The notes below the pieces were generated by a model. It was not told the origin of the DNA. It searched no databases and saw only the letters and a list, made by a program, of their open reading frames with translations. A program made the translations under genes and the position numbers. 64,000 bases of DNA from Mixophyes australis (taxonomy: Eukaryota > Chordata > Amphibia > Anura > Limnodynastidae), in the NCBI GenBank assembly GCA_036250195.1, contig JAVHZZ010000003.1, forward strand, positions 331,251,694 to 331,315,693, given 5' to 3'. Numbering within the stretch: the first letter of the stretch is position 1; each line of letters opens with the position of its first letter. This document shows, in pieces, positions 1 through 11,515 of this stretch.

Positions 1-2800
1 GTGACTGAAAAAAAAGTCCGCTATCTGATTGTAATAGGGTCTCTAGATGGCCAATTGGTAACTATTGTGTCCTTATATACCCCTAATTCGCGCCAGGTTC
101 CCTTTCTCAGATCTGGCTTCTGTGACATTGAAGCCCATACACAGAGCACCATGATTATCATGGGCGATTTTAACATAGTCGCTGATTCCAAGTTAGTCCA
201 CTCTCATACCCCTTTTTCCCCGGTCTGCAGATAATTTGGTGGGTCCCTCTGCAACATTCTCTAAGCTCATCGTGAAGTTCGGCGTTTATGATGTCTGGAG
301 GGTCCAGGCTCTGTTGGAGCATGATTGTACTTATCACTCCACAGTCCATAATACCTAATCTTGACGGATAAGTGGTCATTACAGAACACTAAATCAGCTG
401 ATATCCTGCCGATATCATGGTCCGACCATTCTCCCGTAGTCTGGACATGGCGATTCACCAAACCCTGGTTCCTGGCACCTGTCCCTGTACCTCCTTTGTT
501 TGTTGGAAGCTAGAGATGCACTCAAGCAAACGTTAGACACCTACATTGAAACCAACTCCCCAGGGGACACCTCTTCAGCTTCTGGTGTGAACTTAAAGCT
601 GTGTTTCGGGGCTCTGCTATTCAAACTGGAGCGAGACTTAAGCGTTCCTCCCTTCACCATCAGAGAGAGATGGAGACGGAGCTGTCTTCCCTTGAATCCC
701 TTAACAAAACTCTTCTACAGATCTGAAATCCTAAATTGCCCTGTTAAAAGGCCAACTGCAGAAACTACTGTACACACATACCAAACAAGCTCTGACTAGG
801 TTGAAACAGAAATTCAACATGACGGGTAATAGGACGGGTTGACTGCTCGCTAGGAAGCTGAGGGGACAGCAAGCCCAAAATCATATTAAACACTTGCAAC
901 TACCTTGGGAACAAGAATCTCTAATCCAAGGATATTGCTAAAGCCTTCATGGCTTATTACTCTAAACTTTATAATCTGAAGGAGGACACCCCAACCGATC
1001 CCCGCCTTAATAGCGGATTTTCTGTAGGATGTCCATCTCCTATGATACCCGATGACTCAAAATTGTCCCTCAATGCCCCATAGACACAACTCGAGATCCT
1101 GTCTGTTATTAAATCATTGCCCAAAGACAAAGCACCAGGGCCAGACGACTTTATTAACTTCTACTCCACATTTTAGACAGAGCTTGTCCCAATTCTAGAA
1201 CGAGTGTTCAATGAGGGCTCACAACAAGGGCGCTTTCCAGCAGAAATGCTGGAATCGCATAAAGTGACGATACCCAATCTGGGAATAGACCCAACCGTGT
1301 GTCATAACTATAGACCTATTGCCCTTCTCAATTCCTACATAAAAATGTATGCCAAATTAATAGCTTATAGACTTAACCCCCTTATCCCGACTCTTGTACA
1401 TCTCGACCAGGTCGGATTTATCTTGAGCAGAAAGGCATCTGACAATACTCGCAAAGTAATCAACATTATTGAACAGGCCAATAAACACAGTCATGAATTA
1501 GTGCTACTGTCATTAGATGCTAAAAAGGCCTTTGACAGACTCCAGTGAGAATACATGCACCAGGTCTTCATCCAATTTGAGTTTGATCACAAGATCCTGG
1601 TGTCCCTTCTTGTCTTGTACAATGGCCTCTCAGCTTGTGTATACAGCAATGGCTTCACCTCTGACAGATTTCCAAACACGAATGGCACTAAACAGGGATG
1701 TCCCCTGTCACCTCTTATTTTTGTACCCATTGAACCTTTTGCTGAACAGATTAGACTGAACACTCAGTTTACTGGTGTTGAGGTAGCCAAAAACAAAAAT
1801 AAATTGTGTTTTTATGCAGACGATATTTTGTTGTTTGTGATCAGCCCGGAGACCTCGCTACTAATCCTCCATGACACGTTGTCTAGCTACGCTGACGCCT
1901 TGTATTTTAAGTTAATTACCTCCAAACGGAAGCCTTACCTATTAATGTACCAGAGGCTCGTTTGGCCTGCTTGAAAGCAAAATTTCAGTACACCTGGAAG
2001 ACCCTTACTCTCCCGTATCTTGGGATATTGATCACTCCACCTATAGATACTTTGCTTGAAGCCAACTACAGTCCCCCTTTTTTGCATTTGACCAAACTAA
2101 CATAGTATTGGCAGTGTCACAAGGTCTCCTGGCTGTGCAGGATTGCTGCATTTAAAATGTCTTTACTGTTGTACCTGTTTCGCATACTCCCTTTTAACCT
2201 TCCTAAGATATATATTGACAAAATATGCTCCTTACTCACTACATATGTTTGGAAGAACAAAGTGCCAAAACTTGCAGCTCGGGTCATGACACGCTCGAAG
2301 AGGGCTGGAGGCCTCACCCTCCCTGACATGGCTAAATATCAGGAAGCGACAGATCTGGCCCAGATACGGGAGTGGTCTCTGCCAGCTAGCTCCAAGCCTT
2401 TGGTTGACCTAGAAAGAAACCTTTCCCAAGCCTTACCCAACTTACTCTGGGTATCTAGTGCAAGGCACCCAATATCTACCTAACTTCCCAGACTCACGAA
2501 AGATGCCCTCACGGTTTGAGATAAAAAATTTAGGGCAACGCAAGACTTGACCCTTCCTATGACCAATCATACACCGTCTGCTCTAACCAAACTTATCCCC
2601 AACCTTCTTCTCTCTCTTTGAATTAGTAAGGGCATCACCTCCCTCAAGGCCGTCTACTCCGACCAGACTCTCTTATCCTTTACACAACTGAGAGAGCATT
2701 TCAACATACCTAAGAATGACCTTTACAAATATTTACAAGTCCGACATTGGCTCCCCTCTCCCCGCTCCCAACAGCTCTTATTACAACACTCCATCCCCTA
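1..2800 (+). pseudogene. L1/Tx1 ORF2 remnant (endonuclease-reverse transcriptase)
   Basis: This is the coding remnant of the LINE. The open pieces are 1-234 (endonuclease, GDFN), 1204-1548 (RT fingers, VHLDQVGFI and DAKKAFDR), 1555-1974 (RT palm, GCPLSPLIF then YADDILLF) and 2157-2483 (thumb and C-terminal region). They lie in different frames, separated by stops and small indels. In a working element this protein would nick target DNA and copy its own RNA from the nick. Here it cannot make a full product. No complete ORF1 is visible because the window starts inside the endonuclease. The family call rests on motif wording; the exact clade within L1/Tx1 is uncertain. Confidence 0.82.
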
Positions 2801-3715
2801 CTCTGCACTAGACTGACACCGTATTCCACTAAGGCAGCCACCTTTTTTTGGTATGAGCACCTCTCCAATGGGAAAGAGTTTGAGAAAACCTCTTACCAGC
2901 TTCTGTGGTAAAGAGACATTGGCAAGAGTTCGATCCAACCCAATGGGAGTTTATTGTCCGCATGACTAACCGTATGTCTCGCTGCTTAAACCATATGGAG
3001 ATGAGGTATAAACATTCTTCATCTATTTGACCACAGTCAAATTCCATAAGATCTGGCCATAACACTCCAGCTCTCGTTGAGGTGACTGTGGAGAGACCGT
3101 TGACATTTTTCACATCTTTTAGACTACCCTGGATTTGGCCCTCTGTGGACCTTAGTGTTTGCATTAATAATGACTGTTACTAAACTCACTATCCCTCCTT
3201 GCCCAGACTTTGCCCTCCTACACACCTTCCCTCCCAGACCTCCATGGGAGACCGTTATCTCATTAAGCATATACTCATTGCTACCCGAGCTGCAATTGCC
3301 CAGGCTTGGAAGACGCCACACATTCTCCCATCTCCAAAATTATCTCTAAAGTCCAATTGAGCTGCGAAATGGAAACCATATGGGTCCCGTACTCCTCCTC
3401 CGCCGCATCCCCCTCACATGAAGTGGTTTCCGTGGCAAGAATATATTTTGACCCACCCTATCTACCTTAGCTCCCCTTCTACACAAGAAGCCCTCTCACA
3501 GTAAAATCTATTTACCTCCTCGATGTTGTGCTTCAGTCAGACTGGTCACTTTAGATATGTTTCTTGTTTTTTGACTGTAATGTATACTAATGCTGTATTG
3601 TTTGATTTTTTTACGTGCATTCTACCCCCTCCTCCTTCCCATTTTCATTTTCCTTTCTGTACCCTTAACAATTAAAATTTTCAATCAAAATCCTTGTTGC
3701 AAAATAAAAGCGATT
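1..3715 (+). mobile_element. Decayed L1/Tx1-type LINE, cut by window start
   Basis: The sequence reads in order as an apurinic-type endonuclease fragment (the MGDFN motif near 170), an RT N-terminal region (KAPGPD at about 1128, NYRPIALLN near 1297, a DAKKAFDR block near 1520) and an RT catalytic block (FYADD, YADD at 1813-1824). A C-terminal GGLTLPDMAKYQ-type motif follows near 2310, then a non-coding 3' part ending in an AATAAAA-like tail near 3710. The order and the KAFDR/RPIALLN wording match the vertebrate L1/Tx1 clade. Many stops and frame changes make it a fossil. Its 5' end lies outside the window. Confidence 0.85.
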
Positions 3716-4103
3716 ACCTAACATATTTACTTTGTATGGCATTACAAGCTTCCCCTGTGGATCAACTGCACTCCCCTGCACTGTCCCAGAGAAGTTACAG
3801 AGGAGAAGCAGACAGAATGCAAGCTGCAAGGTAAGTGGGGCCTTCAGGCAGTTACACTAACTTTTTAAGTGCCTCTGGCTCTTAAGTGTTGTAGAGCTAC
3901 TAAGCACAGAGGGCAAGCTGGAATTTGTATTTCTACAATAGCAGGAGAGCTGCAGGTTACACTGGTAAACAAACAGCAACGTAATACACACAAAATTTTC
4001 CACTGGCATCTTGAAATGCATTCCCTCTATGGGCCCTTCATGCTCCAGTTCTACACTGCTGTTTTCTTTTCCTTCAACTCCCAGCAAGTATGATACTATG
4101 CAA
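3716..4103. other. Unassigned intergenic DNA
   Basis: I see no gene or clear repeat here. The short open frames on both strands have no recognisable motif. Confidence 0.5.
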
Positions 4104-4111
4104 TGCTATTA

Positions 4112-4401
4112 CATACTTGCCAACTCTCCCGGATTGTCCGGGAGACTCCCGCATTTTGCGAGAGTCTCCCGGACGAGTTTAGCAATCTCCCTGATAGGAA
4201 GGGGGAAAAATTTAGTTTAAACGCCGCGATTCACCCGGAATCGCGGCGTTTAGCCCCGCCCCCACTGTAAAATGACGCGATTTGCGTCATTCCGTCACGG
4301 GGGCGGGGCCAAAATGACGCGATTTCGCAGCCCCGCCCCCTGCACGCCCACGGCCCAGCCGGCATCTCCCGGAAAAACAAAAAAAAATGTTGGCAAGTAT
4401 G
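4112..4401. mobile_element. hAT-type MITE with perfect 8-bp target duplication
   Basis: The 290-bp element has terminal inverted repeats CATACTTGCCAAC and GTTGGCAAGTATG. It is flanked by the identical 8-mer TGCTATTA at 4104-4111 and 4402-4409. An 8-bp duplication is the hallmark of hAT transposition. The interior is GC-rich, with nested palindromes (CTCCCGG/CCGGGAG, and CGCCGCGATTC with its complement), and has no coding capacity. It is related to the elements at 6988-7359 and 5169-5390. Confidence 0.9.
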
Positions 4402-4409
4402 TGCTATTA

Positions 4410-4954
4410 TGATATTATGCCATATAGTATACTGTATGAAAAACACAGATTTCCAAGGAAGTTCGCCACCAGCCAATGCTCACAGTGCAAATCCACCAGA
4501 ATACTTTGCTATTGGCAAAGCCGGAACAACAATGGACCTGGTGGGGCTGCAGCCTCAGGCCTCTCCATAAATTTAGGCCCAAGCCAGCCAGGAGCAAATT
4601 CTATTTCTGTTGTCATTTCTTTTTCTGCTTTTCTTTTACCCAATTGAAAGCAATGGGAGAGGGCGGAGCTTAATGTGGAAGGGAGCAGATCTAATCGGGT
4701 CGGCCCTGTAAGTTATCTAATTGAGACAGCAGCCAGGCAACAAATCAGACTGCTGCTAGGCTGCCTGTCATGGCAGAGCAAGGCTTCATAGCTTTTAGCC
4801 TGGACAGATGAGGCTTTCTTTCCTGCTCTCTGCAGTAAACTTTCACTCACAGATGTCAGCAGGTAAGTACAAGGGGTGGGAGGATGGGGGCATTACAAGG
4901 CTGGGGGAGCTAGTGTTATATGCCTGTGATTGTGCATGTATATTGCATTGGGTT

Positions 4955-4957
<3 letters not shown>
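4410..4957. other. Unassigned intergenic DNA
   Basis: Non-coding as far as I can tell. There are short open frames on both strands, none with family motifs. It leads into the TA/TG microsatellite. Confidence 0.45.
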
Positions 4958-4958
<1 letters not shown>

Positions 4959-5011
<53 letters not shown>

Positions 5012-5165
5012 GTGTGTGTATGTAAATGGCACTGTGTGCATGTTTATTGCATTGTGTTTGTGTGTGTGTGTATGTATATGGCATTGTGTGTGTTTGTGTG
5101 TGTGTGTGTATGTATATGGCATTGTGAGTGTGTGTATGTGTATGTTTATGTCATTATGTGTGTAT
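4959..5165. repeat. Compound (TA)n / (TG)n microsatellite
   Basis: A TA run at 4959-5007 is followed by TG-rich sequence with repeated ATGGCA(C/T)TGTG blocks to about 5165. The Tyr/Ile/Val/Cys-rich open frames on both strands are artefacts of the repeat. Confidence 0.95.
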
Positions 5166-5168
5166 AGC

Positions 5169-5390
5169 ATACTTACCAACTTTGGCAGCAGGATGTCCAG
5201 GAGGGGGCTCCATGATGAGGGTGTGGCCATGCAAATTGCATCGTTAGGCCCCAGGATAACACTTTTAGATCCGCCCCCACCTACTTCACTAATGAAGAGG
5301 GCGAGATGTTGCCCTTCTCTACAGGGAGTCCTGGAGTACTCCCAAAAATTCGTAAGTCTCCCGGACATTCCGAACTGACGCTCACTGGAC
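5169..5390 (-). mobile_element. Decayed partial copy of the hAT-type MITE
   Basis: CATACTTACCAAC at 5169 resembles the MITE terminus. Read on the minus strand, the other end carries CGGAATGTCCGGGAGACT, matching the first 30 bases of the copy at 6988. It therefore lies in inverse orientation with an eroded outer terminus. I could not find a target duplication. Confidence 0.6.
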
Positions 5391-5885
5391 GATTTTTGTT
5401 TTGGACACCGTTCTCTGTAAATTGTAGGGACTGTTTTGTGCAAAATCCCCGGAGATCAGCAGTTTCTGATGTATTCAACCAACCTGTCCTGCACCAACAA
5501 TCATTTCACAGTAAAGTCACTTTTATCACATTTTTCTCTATTCTGGTCTGAACAACTATTGTAATTTTGACCATATTTGCATTACCTAGCAGGTGTTCAG
5601 CTATACCTAAGAAAGTGGAAAGAGAATGTGTGTGTATGTATGTGCAGTGCCCTCAACTCCATCTAACACCTTTTGGTTGAACTGGAACAGAGATTGCGGG
5701 CCAGGCTTTCTCATCCAACATCAGTACCTGACCTCTTAAACGCTCTACAGAATGAATGGGCACAAATTCCCACAGAAACACTCCAACATCTTGTGGAAAG
5801 CCTCCCAAGAAAAGTGGAAGCTGTAAAAGTGGGATCAACTTCACATATAAGTATATGAATTTTCAAGCGTCCGAATCCTTTAACC
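5391..5885. other. Unassigned intergenic DNA
   Basis: No gene, RNA or repeat structure that I can support. Confidence 0.4.
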
Positions 5886-5888
5886 ATA

Positions 5889-5979
5889 CAGTGTGTGTGT
5901 GTATGTGTATGTGTGTGTGTGTAAGTGTGTGTATGTATGTGTGTGTGTGTGTGTGTGTATGTATGTGTGTGTGTGTGGT
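5889..5979. repeat. (TG)n microsatellite with TATG interruptions
   Basis: About 90 bp of GTGTGT interrupted by TATG. It produces spurious His/Thr- and Val/Cys-rich open frames. Confidence 0.95.
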
Positions 5980-6671
5980 TATTTATTGGTAGATACTTCA
6001 AAATTTAAGAGGCGAGGCAAGGACATGCCTTCTCAATTAAGCTACAAATACGCACTTCAGTAAAGCACAATTGGAAATTAATACATTTTAGGCTATTTCA
6101 TCTGTTATTAAATTAAGGGATTTGGGAACCATTCAAATAGAAATAAATACACCCATCATAGTTTGCAGATCCAGGCTTGAGAACAAATAATCTAACACAG
6201 AGTAGTGTTCCTGTAAAAATAAACCAGACAGAATAAAATTATATTTTCATAAACATATGTTGGCAATAATAATTAATAAGTTCATAATGTAATACATTTG
6301 CATCCATCAGTCTGAGCAACAAACACATGAATTCCACTTTGACTCATAATTAACATATTTGGCTGCCTTCACGCACAGTAACACATTTATAAATTAATTA
6401 ACATAGACTGTATTGAACATTTATGTGCGCAACACTGTTTCAGCTTAAAGGTTATTTAAAAGCTGCATTAGATATGTTTGCTGACCTCATTCCCACATAT
6501 AACAGGCGTGCATTTACTTTTGAAGATCAATTTAATGATGGACATTATTATTTATGGTGCACAGTTCAATTGTTTTCTGTTTTGAGAAGGAATCCACATG
6601 AAATGTGATAACCTTGTTCCGGACCAATCTGCAGTGGCATTGAAGCTGGATCGGTGGTAGTCATTATTTCA
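5980..6671. other. Unassigned AT-rich DNA
   Basis: AT-rich with no coding signal. A 61-codon open frame at 6423-6608 has no recognisable domain. Confidence 0.45.
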
Positions 6672-6968
6672 GCTACAATAATGGCGACAAAACTTACACC
6701 GATGTAAAAATTCCAATGAATATAAGGGAGGAAATAGAGATTTACCATATAACAGACATACGGCTTTAAGATGGCGATGGTAGGACCCGCCGCCTGCATA
6801 ATGTAATCCAGGCAGCGGGTTATAGAGTCACAATTTACATCTGTCAGGAATGAAGCGTGTGGGGAATGTTGTATGTCTGTTATATGGTAAATCTCTATTT
6901 CCTCCTTGTCGCCCTTATGTTAATCTGAATTTTTACGTTGGTGTAAGTTTTGTCGCCATTATTGTAGC
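6672..6968. repeat. Foldback element, two arms of about 90-98 bp
   Basis: The left arm (6672-6761) and right arm (6871-6968) are reverse complements with modest divergence. Both contain GCTACAATAATGGCGACAAA and the motif GGAAATAGAGATTTACCATA. The right arm has a short extra segment. The spacer is about 110 bp. This is typical of a foldback MITE, but I see no clear target duplication, so the superfamily is unknown. Confidence 0.75.
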
Positions 6969-6987
6969 CGGGAAAAAGCACCTCACC

Positions 6988-7359
6988 CATACATGCCAAC
7001 TCTCCCGGAATGTCCGGGAGACTCCCGAATTTCAGGTAGGTCTCCCGGAATCCCGGGAGAGCTGGCGATTCTCCCGCATCTGGCCCATCTGCCCACTTTA
7101 ATAAAATTAGAGTCGGCATGTACGGGCGGAGGGGGTGGAGGGGGCCGGGCATCGTGATTTGCATAATGTTGGCCCCGCCCCCAGTGATGTAGTGCTAGTT
7201 TGGGGTCTTTTTAGCAATGTAAAAAGACCCAAAACAGGCATTACATCACCAGAGGAGGGGCCAAATGATGCGAATTGCGAGGCCCGCCCCCTCCACCCAT
7301 ACACCCCTCATGCCCTCTAGGATCTCCCAGACCCGGCCAAAATAAGGTTGGCAAGTATG
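6988..7359. mobile_element. hAT-type MITE, 372 bp, perfect 8-bp target duplication
   Basis: The ends are CATACATGCCAAC and GTTGGCAAGTATG. They are flanked by identical ACCTCACC at 6980-6987 and 7360-7367. The CTCCCGG-rich head matches the 4112-4401 element, and the interior includes a GGTCTTTTT/AAAAAGACC palindrome. There is no coding capacity. Confidence 0.9.
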
Positions 7360-7367
7360 ACCTCACC

Positions 7368-10300
7368 CAGCTGGATTGTGAGCTGCGACAGTAACTGCAT
7401 GGACCATGAATGAATTAGCTTTTTATTGGTCTGTGTGGCCACACTCCATAGACACTGGTATGGCTTACAATAATGGTGGCATTATATTTGTAATAAGAGA
7501 CAGCCTGGGCTGGTTCCTACTATTAACAGTGAAGCTGACAACATGGGGTCATCATGTTATAGACTGGGCTAAAGCTTCTAAGTGTCCGCACACAAAGTAC
7601 ACCCTGACCACACCTATTGATGTGGGGGGAAAACATATAACAGTGCTTTGCAGCACCATTCATGTCAAAATATAAATAGTTTTTGCTGTTCTTGAGAATC
7701 TCATATGCAAAGAAATAATCTCATTTTACAATTACTGAGAGGAGCACTGCTAAACAATTTAATGAGGAGAATGCAATGGACAGTATTTTTTAATGTGATG
7801 TAGCATATTTAAGGCCAATTGCTCCACGTTACAGAAAAATCCCTTATTTGGAAAGCGCATTCAGGAATAATTGTATATAATTGGTGGGTTTCCATTCATA
7901 TTTTAAAATGTAAAGACAAAAAAAGTTTTAATAAACTCCTAAAAGTCAGGGCAAAATATAAAATTAAAATGACACACTTAAAAAAATACTGAAATACTGA
8001 GAAATATTGAAATAAATATAGCTATTATTCCTATCAAATAAAATATAAAATATTTATAAAATCATGCTGTCACTGAATATCACAAACAATCTACGGTCTT
8101 TATTTAGATGGTATTAGTGGGGCTTTTGATTACCAATATGGTCAAATGGTCATGCAATGTTTTGGGAGAGTAATCTGCTCTAGAGCTGAGCAGTGTGTCT
8201 GCATCCCTGCATTGCGTTTCTTGTTATCATGGCATTCCAAATAATTATACACAGTCTTATCGAGATATATACAGTTCATTTTATGTAAAATTCAGGTGTA
8301 CTTGTGTGATCCAATCTATTTATAGAGACAAATTCCTAACAATTTCTTCTGAAAATGATAGACTAATAATGTAGGCGTAATTACATATATTTTCACAATT
8401 GTTTCTTAATGACAAATGGTAATATTATTTTCTTTATTATATCAAAGAAACATGAGACCCATATGCTTCTTCAATATGCCCTATCCACAAATTGCTATAA
8501 ATTGATTTTATCTGTAATCATAGAGAAAAGTGCAATTATTTGTTTTTATTGAAGTGCAGCATAGAGCAGATTATATAACATTTCTCTATGACATTTCAAC
8601 TAAGATCTATTGATGTCAACTGAAAGCAATGATCTTATTTAACAGCCCAGCTGTGATTTTAATGGGTGAAGGAAAAACAAATCTGGTCAACAGACTATTA
8701 CTGAAACATCCCGCCAGCAGTATTAATAGTCAACCAGCTGTTTCTCTTTAAAATGCCCTATTTCATGATAATACATCTTGAAATGTTATACATATTCTAT
8801 AATTATGTGTTTATTTACCTCCCATTTTTTTCTTCATTGCTTCAATCTGTAATTTAATATGTCCTTTAAAAGAACAGTTTTAGTTTTACTAAACTTAAAA
8901 TGGATTGTTTGGTTAAACAAAATATTTTAATTTTCACCAACTTGTCACCAATGGACATACAGGGGCCTGATTCAAATCAGAACGAAACTTGGACGCAACT
9001 TGCATTTTTAAAAAGAGCACGTAACTTTTGTGTATGTATGCCAGTATTCAAATCCAAGTGTATCAGAGGAAAAGGTACTGATGTGAATAAGATAGTAACT
9101 CACTTGCAAGATGTAAAGAGTGCACAGGCGTAATTTTGTTTTAAAAAATGTCTTATTGTTTTTGGAGCAATTGCACCTTTTCTGACTACATGCATGTTTA
9201 CTCCTAATTCACATCTGAACACACATCCGTGCATTTCCTTAATTATCCTACTTTATCTTATTACTCCAAAACACTAATGTTTCCAGACAACAAAATAATA
9301 TTAATCCTTTCACTGCATTACCTCATCAACCTGCACTAGTCCAATTTATATTTTTTATAATAAATAAAGAAAAAAACACATTTAAAAAACTTTAGAACAA
9401 AGTTATAAATATTTTTTTAATCAAATCCAGATATGTTTGTATTTTTTCTGTTACTTTTTTCTATTTATTTATTTTTAAATCAAAATGTGTAGTAGGGTGG
9501 GTTTTGGTTCTGTAACTGGAAAATAAAAAAAATTAAATAGTACATTTTAACATCACTCCATTTTTATATGTTAGAAACATATCTTTGCTCTATGGGGCTA
9601 GTTCAGAGGTGCTACATTAATAGAAATTATCCAAAATATTCATCTTAGTGTTAACACATTACTACCCAGAGGGCTGCATTTTGGGGACACATGCAGATGT
9701 ATTGTTGGGGTCCGCTGTATTTAAAGACAAACACTTATTAGGGCCACTAAGTCATACGCCTGTATAATAATAATCTTTGCCTAGGCAAATTCAGATTTAG
9801 CAAATAAATGATTTTAGAGTCTTATACTTTTCTGCAGAACCAACATATTAAAATATACTACAATTTTATTAAATTAAGATGCTTACATTCTTCTTCTGGG
9901 GCCTGGGATTGGCTCCCTGTCTCCTCCCGCTGTGCTTCCTAGGGGTTCCTCCAGGGGCTCCTACTCTGCCTCCTCCTGGCCTACTCCCTCCCTTCCTGTT
10001 GGTGGTGTTGATAGCAGCATTGTGTTTGAAGACACATTAAACAAGCTACATTGCTATCTAGAATACTTCTCTTCTACACTGGGATATAACTACATGGGCC
10101 AGATAAAACTTCAATCATATGTATTTATTTGTAATTGTGAATTTTCCTCCTAATGTCCGCAAGGAGCTGTGTGGTTGTCTCCTGCGGAGGTCATTCCAGT
10201 GGCACTGAAGCTGAGCAATAGAGCACCTACTACCCATTCTGCATCACAAACAAACCCTTGGCATCCCTATAGGCTGCATTTTTGTCTCCATTGCAGACAT

Positions 10301-10979
10301 ACTGTGGGACTGAACTCAAGACATGGTCAAGCAGATCAGCTCCATCCAAGAGAAGCTTGCTGAGCATATATTTGCAAGTGAATGAGGCATTTCAACATTC
10401 TTCACACTGATTGGCTCTCAAGACACGTATGGGCACAGGAACGCAAATCTCGGTACTCTTCAAGACCATATCTAAACGGGCGGATATAGTTTCATTTAGT
10501 TTATCTATACTGGAGTTTGGAGTTCCTGCATATTGCCATCAGACAATGTCCCAATGATCCAGCTAATAATGACACACTGTATGCTGAACTACTCTTGGGC
10601 TTTATATATATTTTAATTTTATATCACCTATAGTGGAACAGCCACTCTAGATAAGTAAAGAGATGAGTAGAGAAGACATTAGCAGGAGGGTGAGGGCTGA
10701 CAGAACCTCATTGATACATTAAAAAATTATATCAATGAATCTCACTTAAACGGTGAAGTTCATTGCAGCTAGACCACAAGTGGGATCTAGCTACAACTAA
10801 CCAATCAGAGCTGTCAGTTGTGTTGTCTATATCTTTTTTTCTTCTCCCCTTCAAGTTGATCATAATGGCATCTTGAGTACGCAGCTGCACAGCGATGCAC
10901 TTAAAGCATATAATATACTTTAAACATCTCTTCATGCATGTGACAGGCCAAGAAAAATGTCCACTGAACTCCATTTTAT
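7368..10979. other. Long AT-rich intergenic stretch
   Basis: About 3.6 kb, mostly AT-rich. None of the open frames (for example 7406-7675, 8900-9133, 9932-10153) shows codon bias or a domain that I recognise. The 9,890-10,390 part is more GC-rich and may be an old repeat, but I cannot classify it. Confidence 0.5.
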
Positions 10980-11515
10980 TGTTCTTATACTTTTATTGTG
11001 TGTATTATGAAATGCTTATGTAAGCAAGACAAAGTCGGGATATGTCTATATACATATATAAGCTAGGCGTTGTCCCAGTGCTAACTGCGCATGTACTGGA
11101 AAGTCCCGTGCAACTTCACTGCTAATGTACTTGCGTAGAATAAGTGAAACTGTTACTCATAGCTGTACCAATACGAAGTTCTTAATTTTGCTTATACCTT
11201 ATATGTTAGTAATGCCCTTAGTTTCCTTTCTATAAAAGCTGGTTTTGTTGCGACACAAGTTGCCTCGTCCTGGACAGTCGGTAATAGCGCTAGTCGTTTG
11301 TCGAGAGAGAGTCCCTGGATAATTGCTGATTAAACATATTTCTAAGACAACTATCGAAGCTAAGTATGTTATTATATTTTTTACTTTGCAATAAAATATT
11401 GATATTTGATCTTTGTGATCACGATTCTGTAACTCCTTGCAACCTGAAAGAACCTGTAAAACGTTTCACCGGAAACAATGCAGTAGAAGCATTTAACGTG
11501 CATTGCCGAGTCGCA
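10980..11515 (+). repeat. Possible LTR fragment
   Basis: This stretch has an LTR-like order: a TATAAAAG box at about 11232, a TTGCGACACAAG-type leader region after it, and AATAAA at about 11390, ending where the LINE begins. I could not define TG/CA ends or a target duplication. It could be part of a retroviral or gypsy LTR, or unrelated DNA. Confidence 0.25.

Noticed and set aside
4808..5443. Open frames of 119-175 codons on both strands
   Set aside because: They are translations of the TA/TG microsatellite and the MITE remnant.
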